Assembly (NCBI GenBank): GCA_020091685.1
Contig: CM034608.1
Location: forward strand, 11,365,046-11,429,045
Direction of reading: 5' to 3'
From: Lutjanus erythropterus
Lineage: Eukaryota; Chordata; Actinopteri; Lutjaniformes; Lutjanidae
Length of the DNA stretch: 64,000 nt
Of this stretch, positions 35,060 to 46,889 are shown piece after piece. Both the position numbers and the translations under genes were made by a program. How positions within the stretch are numbered: position 1 is the first letter of the stretch; every line of letters starts with the position of its first letter. Below the pieces are notes generated by a model. That model was not told the origin of the DNA. It was given only the letters and a program-made list of their open reading frames with translations, and made no database searches.

Positions 35060-36230
35060 TTCACCACAGCCGACTTGAAGGGTGTGTTGGTATCTGTGTT
35101 TGATTGACAGCAGCTGTCAGACTGCCAGAGTGTCGGAGTAACACAGCGGGAAAGAAGAGACAAAGTAAACAAACTTGCTCTGTGGCCTACATGTCATGGG
35201 CAGACAGCGTGTTGTTAGGGGCTTTGAAGAATAAGGACCACACTAGCATCAAACAGACCAAAGTGATACATGCCGGTAAGTTTACATGCTGATTAATGTG
35301 CTGAAGCTGGGCAGCTAATTAGCTATCTAGCCTGCAAACTGGCATTAGCAGTGCCCTTTTCCCTGGTGAATGTTTGTTTGGTCAACAAGTGAGGGTGCAG
35401 GAAAAGACATTTGTTTATGTATGCAAGTTAGATAAGAAGACTTTAGCAGGAAAGCTAATGGGTTGTTGTTCACAGTCTGGCTTTAGTTTGGCTCGGTGCA
35501 GCCATCTGTTCTGCCTACGATAGAAAGCTTACTGCTTAATACAAGACTTGACTTGCTGTATGGAAATAAGGTCTCCATCTTTGTAGACAGATACATATAG
35601 CATTTTATCAAATTAATGCAAAAGTGAAAGTGAAACCAAAGAATTGTCCAGTTCTTCCTTTTGGTCTTATACAAACAGACAAAAGAACTTTAAAGGTATG
35701 TTATGTAATATTTCTGCATGAAAATGCTTAAAATACTACATCTATGTTACATATTTTGTTGAGTTGTGTGCTTACATTATCCCAAATATTTCCAACAATA
35801 GTCAAACCCAGAGAAATCTGTAATTTATTTAACATGACAATGTATTTTCTACAAGCTCCTAGTTGCTATAACTTCCAGAAAACACAGGATACGTCAGATA
35901 CATCAGATATGACAGAGAGTGAGGAAAGAATTCAGGCATAATGACTAAACATAAATAAAACTTGCATTGTAGTTGTTTAATTACCTTGTGAGGCAGCTGG
36001 ATTCGCAAGATTACAAGATCGTATGGGAATCCATCTTGCCAGGCTCCAAACTATCAGTTTATGTCAGCATAAGAGGTGGTAAGAATCAGTCAGCATCCAC
36101 AGAGGGACTACTGGCAGTTACAGGAGTGGTTTTAGGTGTGCCGACAGCGAGAAGTGTCCACGCTAAAATGATCGAGAAAGTTCTCTGGCTGTAAAATCTG
36201 TTGTTCTTCCTGCATCCAGTGATGTTTGAT
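35060..36230 (+). mobile_element. Composite repeat region including family A copy 2
   Basis: Family A copy 2 occupies about 35688-35950 and aligns with 17150-17388. To its left (35100-35340) is CpG-bearing sequence with a good donor-like word 'ccggtaagt' at 35273-35281, preceded by a 62-codon frame (35104-35292) that matches no protein. To its right (35960-36230) is further CpG-bearing sequence ending 'ttgttcttcctgcatccagt' (36201-36220). The whole block differs in composition from its flanks and is probably one or more non-autonomous elements. Outer boundaries are uncertain. Confidence 0.5.
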
Positions 36231-37849
36231 TTGATTCTGCTTGGATTTCAAATTTCTGCCTCTGGATAGCTGGCAGGTGTGCTAGATGTGCTTTTCTGTC
36301 TCCTGATGGTATGTTTTAGTTTTATGCACATGGGCGCTAGAAGCTCACCCACAATGCATCCTGGTACATGTAGGGTTAGGTACATGTAGGCTGTGGCACG
36401 GCTCAGCGAGCAGGAGAATAAAGGCCAATAAAGCACGCGCTGAGAAATTTATTGTTTCAGTTGACCACAGTTACCATCAACACAGCTGAATAGTGTTTCT
36501 TACATTTGCATCTCATGTGGCATATCTTGTGTGGCTTTATGATATGTACCCCCTCAAGGCAGAACAGAAACAACCCATGCATGCAGCAGGTATTTCAAGT
36601 TTCCTGGATCGTTTTTGAGTCTACCATTAAAGACACCCATTGAAAAGCTGTTCTGAAACCTGCAATCAGGACAAAGAGGGTATTGATTGGCTAATAATTG
36701 CCATTTACATTACAGTACTTTTTTTTGGTGCCCTATAATGGAATCTACCTTAACAATGATTGATTATTCATTCATTAAAATTTACATTAATCAATTAAAG
36801 GAATTATGTAAAAAGTGCCTTCCAGTGTGTCTTTGGTCAGTATTTCAAAAAGCAGCAATGAATTTCATTTGGTGAAAGAGGGTCGTTCGACAAGGTCTCA
36901 CTAACAAGAGGATGGAGCCCTTGCTTTTTATATTGAAAAATGGCTTATTGTTAATAGGAGAGACCCAGCACTGCCTCCAGTGAGAGGAGAGATTGTGAGA
37001 CAGAATGAAAGAGAAAGAGATTTTATGAGGGAGAGGTACAAAGAGGGAAACCAATAAGACAGACAGACTGGTCTGTAGTTTATGACAGTAGAGAGGAAGA
37101 ATGAAATTGGGTGAGAAAGTGAAAGTGAGAACGAGGGATGTTGGCACATGTAGACAGAATGAATGCCAGCCAGATGACGGAGCAGATACAGTCAGAAAAA
37201 CGTGAACTGCCGCTTCTGAGGAGGAGGGAGATATGGAGGTGGACTGGCTATTTGAGAACTGACTTTAGTGTTTTGTCATAGGAAAGAGGAGAGAGGAGGA
37301 AAAGTATCCGTTGCTCACTGCCTACACTGTACCGAGTCTAAAAGTAACAGATCAGTCATAGGTGTTTATATAAGACAAATCAAAACTAAATATTGGAATA
37401 TTGCTCCAAGTAGCAATCTATCAGACTGCACTTTTGAGAAGCTTTCATGTCGTCATGGGTCAAATGGGAAATAATCAAATGACATTTCAGCACATCTTTG
37501 CTATTACCATAGACACAAAGTTGTGCGTATCTGCACCTTATGAATATCTGATCCAGATGAGAGCAGCTGTAGACATGTACAAACTGTGTGACACAGTCAG
37601 TTTTTGGCAGATGATCACTTTTTATTAAAAATGAGAGCTAAGATGACACAAAAACACCTCAAAGTAGTTTCTCTCATGACAGCTGAGAGCAAATTGATCA
37701 GTACTTGATCAGAGCTTGGTGATATCGTGGATGATTTCACATGAAAAAGATGCATTGCATATGGTAAAACCAACACATCCTCACACCTGCATGACAGAAT
37801 AAGTTGATTGCAAATGACGGTGGAGAGTACTGGCAGTGACAGGCTTACT
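36231..37849. other. Non-coding stretch with purine-rich part
   Basis: Purine-rich on the plus strand at 36955-37145 and again at 37208-37310. The 100- and 73-codon minus frames over 36845-37149 are its antisense. No gene or recognised element elsewhere. Confidence 0.5.
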
Positions 37850-38118
37850 GGACCTTAGCTACTTTACGTAAATCCCATGACATAACTTAGGTGACCACAC
37901 ATATGGTTTACATTCTTAAACTGTTGCAGTTTGGTTAGGTTTAGGCACAAAAACAACTTGGTTAGGTTAGGTTATTCAATAAAACTACGTGGGTAGGATT
38001 AGAAAAAGATCGTGGTTGGGGTTCAAATAAGAATGTGATGTGATGTTACTCATGCAACCATGTTTACTTTTCCTTTCACACAGGACTTGGAACTCCAGTT
38101 TCCTAGGTGAAATTCCTG
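37850..38118 (+). repeat. Dispersed repeat family C, copy 1
   Basis: The words 'ttgcagtttggttaggttta', 'ggcacaaaaacaacttggtt', 'aaaaagatcgtggttggg', 'gatgttactcatgcaacca' and 'tttcacacaggacttggaac' followed by 'aggtgaaattcctg' match a known teleost repeat. Its right half aligns with 47455-47580 ('aagtaacattatttacc', 'ttttcacatgggacaca', 'aggtgaaagtctt'). It abuts the LINE fragment that follows without a gap. Confidence 0.6.
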
Positions 38119-38119
38119 A

Positions 38120-38476
38120 GGTAACAGTTTCAGCAGGGGACTCCAGACTTTCCTTTCCCTGGCCACATTAACCAGCTCTGGCTGAGGGATTCCCAGGCCA
38201 GGGTGGAGATATAATCCCTCCACCTAGTCCTTGTTCTGCCCCAAAAGCCTCCTCCCAGCTGTGCGTGCCTGGAACACCTCCCTAGGAAGGCATCCTTATG
38301 AGATGCCCAAACAACCTCAACTGGCTCCTCACTATGCAAAGAAGCAGCGGCTCTACTCCAAGACCCTCATGGATGACTGTGCTTCTCACCTTATCTCTAA
38401 GGGAGATGCCAGCCAGCCTCCTGAGAAAACCCATTTCGGTGCTTGTATCTGCAATCTCAACTGTCTCAACTATCAA
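38120..38476 (-). mobile_element. LINE ORF2 carboxy-terminal fragment, frameshifted
   Basis: The minus strand encodes the end of a non-LTR retrotransposon polyprotein. The first frame (38476 to 38282, 64 codons) contains MGFLRRLAGISLRDKVRS, then GLGVEPLLLCIVRSQLRLFG and HLIRMPS, the conserved region following the reverse transcriptase domain ('RWLGHllRMp'). It then shifts to a second frame (38339 to 38130) with GRTRTRWRDYISTLAWESLS, the usual continuation. The RT catalytic part is missing, so the copy is 5'-truncated and has at least one frameshift. I leave the clade open because this tail occurs in several LINE groups of fish. The plus-strand frames of 81-110 codons over the same DNA are shadows. 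Confidence 0.85.
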
Positions 38477-38554
38477 CTGTTTTGTAGGTTTTGTTTTTTT
38501 ATATATAGTAGAGGTGGCTTACACTGCTCTCAACCACAAATAAGACAAATGTTT

Positions 38555-38722
38555 ATTTTGTGAATGTGCTGTTGGTTTTAACTGTGTGTACCTGCATTGT
38601 AAATCCTGTGTTGTTGAGATCAAGGCAAATTTATGGCGCAGTTGGCTTTGAGTCTTCCTGCACTGTAAATCCTGTCGAGATGCAGGTGAATTTAGTGATT
38701 GTGCTGTCGCAGGACTTGTTGC
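38555..38722 (+). repeat. 66-bp minisatellite-like duplication, about 2.5 units
   Basis: 'cctgcattgtaaatcctgt' at 38591 recurs as 'cctgcactgtaaatcctgt' at 38657, exactly 66 bp apart. A partial earlier unit ('gtgaatgtgctgttgg' at 38560) matches 'gtgattgtgctgtcgc' (38695) of the last unit. It lies between the LINE and the Penelope-like fragment. Confidence 0.7.
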
Positions 38723-38879
38723 AAGTCAGTGTGCCAGCAAAGGATGGGGAGAATGGGGAAATTTAGGAACCTTTCCCACAAAATAGTTTCCTGACATGGT
38801 GACAAACTACGTCTGTTATTTGAATTTACCAGGCAACATTTCTCCTTCAACCACAGTGAATACATTTTAAAACAAAAGC

Positions 38880-39338
38880 AATCATTTGCATAAGCTGTGT
38901 CATTTTTTTTTATATGTTTTGATGTCCTAGCAAGCCCTTCAGTTGAGCCAACATCCCAAAAGGCAGAGCACATACTCTACCAGCAAGATGAACACGAACC
39001 TGATGCAATTCAGATATTAATGATATATTCATGGTGCGGACTGCGGTGTCTTGACAACCACAGTGGTGCTCCTTGGATCTCTCTTGAGTTCAAAGATTTC
39101 TTCTGCCACTAGATTCACACAAGGATTCTTGAGGATGCAGATTCTGTTTGCAGACATTTCCTGTTTTATAAGTGGTGGTGATTTACTCACATATGCTTTT
39201 CCACACAGGCACATCATCATGTAGACTAGATTTATGTGACTGGGGCAGATGACCCCTTTGATCTTGATCAACTTCCCTGTTGGGGGATGAATGAATGCAT
39301 TTGTAGTAAAAACCACATTGAGCACAATGTGCACATTT
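38880..39338 (-). mobile_element. Penelope-like retroelement fragment, GIY-YIG endonuclease end
   Basis: The 101-codon minus frame (39334-39029) has HPPTGK at residues 16-21 and LVYMMMCLCGKAYVSKS at 36-52. This is the order 'HP.TGk ... C ... nvVYmi.CpCG.aYvGkt' found at the start of the GIY-YIG endonuclease domain of Penelope-like elements. Just upstream, in the adjacent frame (39338-39315), is KCAHCAQC, the CxxCxxC cluster that precedes the HPHTG motif in these elements, so a frameshift separates the two. Downstream, a third frame (38973 onward) has AFWDVGSTEGLARTSKHI, a possible remnant of the terminal 'eafWI..L.t..p.GLN' motif. The canonical YVG glycine is serine here. The reverse transcriptase part is absent, and the copy is dead. 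Confidence 0.65.
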
Positions 39339-40070
39339 GTCCTGTTTTGAATATCTAAGAAAAGCAGTGCCTGGAAGGTGGGTGAATCTCTTGTAGAAAC
39401 ATACAGAGGGACTTTGAAGTCATCAGGGAGAGTAGTGGGCTGTGCTTAAAATGTTCCATGTGTTTTGAGCATTTTTACAAATTGGGGATTAATGTGTTAG
39501 ACACTGTAAAACTGTTTTTGTGAGCATTTGTTTTGTGTTGATTGTTGGCTCTGTTGATATTCTTTTGGTGGGCCTCCCTTGCCTCTGTTGAATGTCTGGC
39601 ATTTACCATACTCTTTATTTCAGGCATCGTACTAGACAGTATATTAAATAGTGGACTGGAAAGAATGGTTTCACTTTTCAGACCCAATGGCCAGCAGGGA
39701 GTGACTCCACTGGTCTGATTATTATTAGTTTCAAGTGTTCTCCAATACAGCATGAAGTACATTTTGTAAATTTAGAGTAAAATAGATGATAAAGCAGAGT
39801 ATTCTGTAGACTGGGATCAGTGATCCCTTCCAGCGCAATGCACAAGGCTCATGAAACTCTAATGAAATAGTCAAACAAGACAGTTGTGATGAAATATGGA
39901 TCAAAATTCTATTACTACATTGTATATTTCTCGCTTGTAATGTTTGCAGAAATATATTTTTGTGTACTCTTTAGTTGTCATACGAGAAATTGTGGAACTG
40001 TGGAAATAGTAGAGGAATTGTGACCAGTATTTCCTGTCCAGTTCCGAACAGTCTCTTAGAACTCAGAACA
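39339..40070. other. Non-coding stretch, possible continuation of Penelope-like remnant
   Basis: No clear feature. The 95-codon minus frame 39475-39762 has no recognised motif. It could be linker or RT-proximal sequence of the decayed element, but I cannot show this. Confidence 0.35.
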
Positions 40071-40240
40071 AACTGTCAGATTAGGCAGTGTTAATCAAAT
40101 ACAGATCACGATTCTGTTACAAGCACTGCCCAAGTCACAGTACGTCATCCATCAGCCCCATACTCTTGTTGTTGTTGGCTGCAAAAACCAAGATGGTGAC
40201 CCCCACAATGCCAAACTTGAGGCTTCAAACTCATGGGTGG
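40071..40240 (+). repeat. Dispersed repeat family B, copy 1
   Basis: Aligns with 45085-45300: 'taggcagtgttaatcaaata' versus 'taggcagttcagatcaaata', 'gcccaagtcacagtacgtca' versus 'gcccaagtcgcagtatgtca', 'ccatcagcccc' versus 'ccaccagttcc', 'cttgttgttgttgg' versus 'cttttgttggtactg', and 'caagatggtgaccccc' versus 'caagatggcaaccc'. From knowledge of fish repeats this family usually continues into 'gtgacgtcacggtggctacgtcc'. Non-coding. Confidence 0.7.
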
Positions 40241-42930
40241 CATTGTATTTTTTCACATTTTTTCACACTGGTTCTATTGTATTTTTTTGGGAGTGATTTT
40301 TGTTTTTCAGTAATTACTATATTGCATGTACAACTTTCAGACAATTGATTATGGGTAGTTTGATGTGGCGATGTGTTTAGAGTGAGGATTACACTTCCTG
40401 TCAACTTTTCAAAATGTTCTTCACAATCAATAGTCCTACAGAAAAAAAAATCCCAGTTGGAAATAATGTGAATTATCCTTTAAAGTCAAAAGAGTTGGAC
40501 AGATTTTGCAGGATCAATTTGTCCTGAGAAGACAAAGAGAGGGGGCAAAGACAATCAGATCATAGTTTGGTATTGATGAGTCGATCTCACCCACTGGGTT
40601 AAAACTCCCACAAGTGCTCTCAACAATTTTCTTCAACCTAATATTACTCATACCCTCTGTGATAAACAAAATCGTTCTCACACTCTTCTCATGCCTCTTT
40701 CATGCAAGCATTAGCTTTTTTTCTTTTCGTCTAACTTTCTCTCCTGGTCCAGATCTCTGTCTTCATCTCTTTGTGAATGTTTTTGTTTCTCAGTGTGAAG
40801 AATTCTCAGAAAGGGAAGAATTGTGTTGTTCATTTCATATCAGGTGAAAGAACGGAACTATTATGAAATAGTTGAGTCATCATCCTACTCCCTCACACAT
40901 GCATGCATGCACACTGACACGGTCATTCGTTTGAACAACAGTGTGAAAAGGTACAACTTGAGTGTCCTGGCAACGCACTCTCACTGCTACTAAAATATAC
41001 TGTAAACTACTCAGCTGCACTGTACTTACACACCTTGTTCCATTTGTGCAACACTGGGCCTAATGCAACAACATTTTTGTATTCTTATCTTAAATTTCTC
41101 ATACTTTTTTGTACAAAGGGCTCATAGGAATATGCAACATCAGATTCAGTTAATGAGTATTTGAGGGCACATGCATGAGACTTATAAATAAGCAAAATGA
41201 ACACCCCAGTAATACCATATAAGACCATGCTAACTTCTCCATATGTCAGGAAGTGGTCATTCATGAAAAAGACATCAAAGAGTTAAAGGAAAAACTTTAC
41301 ATATTTGGAGAAAGTCCTGCTTTCAGAGCTCCATAAAGGAAAACTTGTCATTTTAACAGCGTCTGTAGTTAAATTAAGGAATCTGCTAAAAAAAATTAAA
41401 GCTGGTAATGTTGTGTTACCTGAGGGTTGGACTTTCACTGAAATAAAGAAGACGTCCCAATATGAAAATGGCTTCAAAGAAAAAAAAAAAGGCCTCGCCA
41501 CAGCAATGACTGCAATGGTAGGAAGGGTTCAAGGGGAAGTCTTCATCACTGGATCAGAGGACAGAATAACGGGATGATTCCATGGACAGCAAGTTCTTAA
41601 ACCTGCATGTGATGATATATGACTAAAACACCTGACAGCAGGTAATAATACATCATTAATTAATGATTATACTTTGTGTAAATTTACAATTAGATTTTAT
41701 AATCATTTGAAAGTAGTCAAACAGGATAATGTCAACATAATTATTAAGTGTAATTTATTATATTAACTCAAAATGTCTTCAAACTAATGAAATATGCAGT
41801 CATTAGTGAAAACCATTGTTTTGGATAACGGCAGATGAACTGCACATGACTCTTAGACATGTCTGGACCACTTGTAAATTGTCTTAGTATCTGAAAGAAA
41901 ATTCAAAATATTGGTGGATACAGCAAAGTCCTCCTAAATCACTTCTACACACCACTTAAGAACAAAACTGTTTGTACAAATGGCTTTTGCATGAGGTCAA
42001 CTGTCTATCTTTTAAACTTTAAGTATACTAAAAGACAGGAATTCCACCAAAGACTTTCACAAAGGCAAACACAAAGATAAACTCACACACAGAACTGCAC
42101 ACACATCACGGCGGGGACACTTTTGAGTGTCATCATGTCATCGTGTCATAATGGGAACAGACTGAACCCTCAAACACCCTCCACCGCCATTTCCAACAGC
42201 AATTAAAGTAAACACCAGTGCTTTCTATTTTTATCTTCAGACTTTCACATTTGATTGTTGCGTTGCAAATTGTCTAATGATGATTAGACCATAAATTACA
42301 GAGGAGAGACAGACAAAGGCTGTGGAAATGCAGGTTGTCATTTAAAGATTAGGTTTTTCCAGGTCTAATAGTCAGTTCTACTTCCTGTAATCATTCCTCT
42401 TGATCATACTGGCCATTAAAAGATCCATTCATAATGTTCTTCCTGTATAACTTATGAGTCCTTGTTATGCTGGTACTGTCCACCAGTCATATATGTAATT
42501 TTGAGAGTCATTGGCAATCGACCTATTCTACCGTGTAGATGAGAGGAGCAGGTGTTAAGTCGTGTCAACATGATTGTAAAGATACTGTATACGAGAACAA
42601 TGAACCTGTTAAACTGACTTTAAAGTCTGTGTGACAAGCTCAGACTTTTACTCCTACTGGTAATTACACCGGTGCAGTCGGCAGAGTTCAACAGGGCTCA
42701 CAGAGCCAGAGGCAACTCATCCTGCAGAGAGCAGATGGCAGAACACCAATTTTCAACTAGAAATGTGTCATTTTTGAAAAAAACAAAAACATACCACCTG
42801 AAATATCAATGATTTTAGAAAAAAAAAGGTTATAAAATATTAATTGGATGGAATGACAGGATATATTTACGTCTTATTGCAGTAACCATCTGAACTGGTT
42901 GGCTTCATTAACAACTATGTAATTAATCTC

Positions 42931-42934
<4 letters not shown>
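40241..42934. other. Non-coding stretch, nothing firmly assigned
   Basis: No gene recognised. A (CATG)n word lies at 40898-40911. The 90-codon plus frame 41305-41577 is lysine-rich and complete (ATG to TGA), but matches no family I know and lacks promoter or splice context. Confidence 0.45.

Positions 42935-42972
<38 letters not shown>
42935..42972 (+). repeat. (AC)n microsatellite
   Basis: About fourteen uninterrupted AC units (42935-42962), then an interrupted 'gcacacgcac' end. Confidence 0.97.
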
Positions 42973-44409
42973 TGCTGGCATGCTGGCACTCAGTAGTGCC
43001 AGAGTCTGAGCCTCTTTCTGCCCTTGCTGGGTCAAAAAGCACAGTGGCAGATGAGATGATGGATTATTCTGTAAACTCTGTGTTGATGCGCTATACTCCG
43101 AAGTTACAAAAATAAGTGTTTCACAATCATTTTGGGTGCAAATACTACATCCACAATCTGATAATTCCAGATATGATCACTTGATCACTTGTGTAATTCT
43201 TCAAACATTAAGATTAAAGATTATGTGTTACTGTAGATCTCACTGTGAACTGTGTTCAGAACCTTTGTTTTCATTTTGACCCCTATCTTTATTTTCCCAG
43301 CATTTTTCCTATGGGAATTTCATTCTTTACCTTTGATACACAACAACAACTACGAGATTACAGCCAAGCTAGCAGCCCTGGGAGGCTGCACTTGGTAGTG
43401 TTGTGCAAGTTCACAGATCACACTTTCCAAGAATTAGCTCATGGTGCAGTTCAGATTAAAACGGACGAGGCCAAGTTCATGTTTAGAGTTCACAAGTTTG
43501 ATTTTTGAACTAACTTCCCAGGCCCAAAAATGAATTAACTAATTTCTTCCAAAAAAGGAAAAAAAAGAACCCACTCCTACCAGGGATTCTGAAATTCTGT
43601 CACAGTTTAGGGTGTTGATGAAGGTTAGTCTATATAGTGACATCATATTGCATGGTGCTGGACATTCATGTTTTTTGAATTCATTTGAATGGCCAGGATA
43701 ACAGGATATCTATATCTAACTATTTACAACAATTTGAGAATGTTATACACCACAGCTGACAGCAAACTTGAACACTAACATACAGCATGTCAAAGCAGCC
43801 TAATCAACTACACAGTAGACTATAGAACTAACACATGAGATGAAAAGATATTTCAGTCTTGACCAAATTGGTGGATCAGCTGACAGCCAGACTGACCAAC
43901 ATATGGAGGGAAGCGTTCTCACAGAACACATGTTGACAGTACTGTCTGCCCATTATCCGTTACTGAACCTCAGCCCTGCATGTCTATGTGTGTAGATAAA
44001 GACAAGACTTTGTCTTTGTCCAACATCGCCATCATTACTGAACCACATCTCACTTATCTTTTCTCAACAAGGACCATCACAACAAAACAGATTTTAAGCA
44101 ATTCAGACGTGAGTGGATTGTATCTCACTCTTTTAAATGGACTTGCATTTTTCTGAGATACACTTAACAGAATCAATAACTTATTTGTGCAGTGTTTCAG
44201 CCCTTGTCTTGGATGCATTAGTCTATTCATCTGTTCATCTCTATATTCACTCTGCATCCAATAGCTCACAGTCACTTAAAAAGCTCCCAGCACACACATC
44301 GAGTCACCTCATGTATTCGTAAATCTGTTCATTCACCAGTCATTCAGTGTGTTGATTTCCAATGCACTCAACTCATGCATTACACCATTGATGTATCCAT
44401 TTGTGACTT
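42973..44409. other. Non-coding stretch, nothing assigned
   Basis: No repeat family or gene. The 87-codon frame 43245-43508 has no recognised domain. Confidence 0.5.
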
Positions 44410-44444
44410 CATCCATCCATCCATCCATCCACCCATCCATCCAC
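44410..44444 (+). repeat. (ATCC)n microsatellite
   Basis: About eight ATCC units with one CACCC interruption. It encodes the IHPS repeats in the longest open frame of the window (44349-44906), which is therefore not a gene on this evidence. Confidence 0.95.
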
Positions 44445-45049
44445 TCAAACTCTCACTTGGCTTTGTGCCCAGTGCTTTGGTCTGCTAATGCCTCCCACAG
44501 TGCAGCAGTCTACCTACTGTATGCCTACATTGGACCACCTGTTATGTTATCTATCCAGCCAAAGACAGTAGAAGAAGACGTGGACAGAGCTTCTGGGTCT
44601 AAAAAAGTGAAGCCAATGCAGAAGTGTTTAGCTGAACTCAAAATGTGCAAAATTCTTATGAGATTTGTACTGGTTGTTTCTTCATTGTGCACGTTGTACA
44701 AACGAATCATATTTTCTAATGTTAACAATGTTGTGGTTCAGATATGGGGAGATTTAGGGTCAAAAAACACTTGGTTATGGTGTAAAAATGTTGAAACGCT
44801 CACTGAAAGCTCTTCTTTCTTTAACAATGTGACTGCAGATTGTTTATTAACTACCACTCAACTGAAATGCATCACAAAAATGTCTGCTTTTAATATTCAG
44901 CTTTAACAGTATCAGTTACCATAGCTACCAAGCAAGCTTTGCTTAGGAGCAAACACAGCAGCACATAACAGCAATAACAACATACAGTGTACATCCCGTC
45001 ACATCATGTCCCAAACGAACTGCCCCAAACTGTCGCCATTGTCCTTCCG
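44445..45049. other. Non-coding stretch left of family B copy 2
   Basis: No gene. It may include a left extension of the repeat that follows, since the change in composition near 44930 is not sharp. Confidence 0.4.
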
Positions 45050-45356
45050 TTTTCCAATATAGCCTGACAAAACTCAAGATCAAACTGTAAATCTAGGCAG
45101 TTCAGATCAAATATAGATCAAAACACTGTTACTTCATAGCCTATTTCTTTTAATGTGCGAGCCAAAACCAAGTGTGGCCCAAGTCGCAGTATGTCACCCA
45201 CCAGTTCCTCGCTTTTGTTGGTACTGTGCAAGCTCTGGTTGAAAAAAAAAACAAAACAAGATGGCAACCCTAATTAAGGCTTAAAATGGTAATCCACAAA
45301 GAAAGGGGTGACCTCATGGTAGCTCTGTCCACTAATTCTACTGTCTATGGATCCAT
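45050..45356 (+). repeat. Dispersed repeat family B, copy 2
   Basis: Matches copy 1 at 40071-40240 and extends further right through 'gtaatccacaaagaaagggg', 'tgacctcatggtagctctgt' and the terminal 'ctgtctatggatcc'. That order fits the known fish element ending 'gtgacgtcacggtggctacg...ctgtctatgg'. It carries an A10 insertion at 45242-45251. No coding capacity. Confidence 0.7.
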
Positions 45357-46889
45357 CAGCCCTGAGAGCTTTTCATTCCATAAACGAATTCGGCCATTTA
45401 TCCTCAATGCAGGTCTGGTTTCTGGATTAAAATATTGGTTTTAAAGGTCAAAATGGAAGCAGAAAAAAGGTGATCGTGAAAAGTGATCCTGTGATGAGAT
45501 CGGATTACAAGATATGCTACTCTGTACTTCCAAAAGTTCCACCTTCAGTGAGGTTCTTCACACGAAGCTGAGTTGCTTAATGGCCAACAGAAGATGACTG
45601 GTCAGCTGCCAAGTGTCACAGTGAGTGTTAAGTGCAGCTTTGCTGAAAAAACACACATGACAGACAACTTCCTCTGAGTAAATAAAAGTTGAAAAAGAAT
45701 TTTCTCCTTGGACAGTTTTTCATTTTAAGAGTGATTTCTGTAAATGACAGGAGGTACAGCGGTTTCCACTCTGACGCCCTTCATTAGAGGTGGCTCCCTC
45801 ACACCAGCCTATGGTTTGGTTCAAAGGTCAAGCCACCTAAAGCTTGATTGTTTAGCTCCCCATGGTTAGATTTGCCCTTTCACACATGTGCGTCATTACA
45901 CATAGCTTGGCCCCAAAACACATTCTTGGCCACATGTTAGCTGGATTAGATTTAGCACTGTGAAGTGGCCTTTTTCTAAGAAAAAAAGGGGAAAAAAAAA
46001 GGTTTTAAAATGTTGGTTGTGTTGCACTTGGAAACCAGTCCCATATGTTTATGGCTCCACTTTTAGCTTTTAATACTCAGTTGTGTTGCTAGGAGGAGTT
46101 GGGCGGAACCAAAATAAAATCAACAAACAACAACAAAGCTGACGTTTAGACGTTTATTTGATTTAGTGTGAGAATGCTAAAAACATAAAAAAGGACCATA
46201 AAGAGACTTTTAGAAAAACGGAATCCAGACATAAATATTAAATCCATCCATATATTATCAGATTCTTATGGAAATGTTGGGAAGTTTTACAGTAGATCTG
46301 GGGCTGTAATTAATATTGTGTTAAGAGAAAACCACACTATAATTTGTATGAGATGTGTTTTCTCTCAAACTGTGTGACAGCGGGAACCAAACAATCGTAA
46401 CCTCTAACGGGAGAAGCCAGTTTTGGAGAGCACTACTGCATATGTAAAAAAAAGGTCATATCAAGCCTTTTGTAGCTCAAGAAGGCTGTGCAAAGTCTGA
46501 TAAACTGCCTCAAGTGATGTCACTTGAGTCACTGTCAATTGAGCCTGAAGACTACAGTTTTAAAAATGAACTAATTCTGGGTGTGTCAAGCTATCAAGAA
46601 GTGTGTTTACCAGACCTCTGTGATCCGCTTTTCATCTCTGCATGGGGCTAGTTGCTCAAGGCTACACTTTCTCATCCCAACATGTCAAACACTGAGTTTT
46701 GTCACTGCTCCTCAGTGTCTTAACTGAAGACAAGCTAAGCTCAAGTTGAGCAGCTATAAAATGGCAAATAAACATTTCGCTTTCTTTAAATTCTTCACCA
46801 TAAAAGTCCCCCATTTTTTTGTTATAAAAAAGCTTTTATTATTACGCAGCAAGTTCAGGAAATCTTGAGTTTTCATCAGCAGTAATTCA
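45357..46889. other. Non-coding stretch, nothing assigned
   Basis: No gene or recognised repeat. Short A-runs near 45980-46002 only. Confidence 0.5.

Noticed and set aside
35104-35292. 62-codon frame before a good GTAAGT donor, as a first exon
   Set aside because: Lies in a repeat-like composite block; no protein match, and the donor falls before the frame's own stop without a partner acceptor.
44349-44906. Longest open frame (185 codons, plus)
   Set aside because: Begins with translation of an (ATCC)n microsatellite and continues through AT-rich DNA without any known domain, promoter or splice context.
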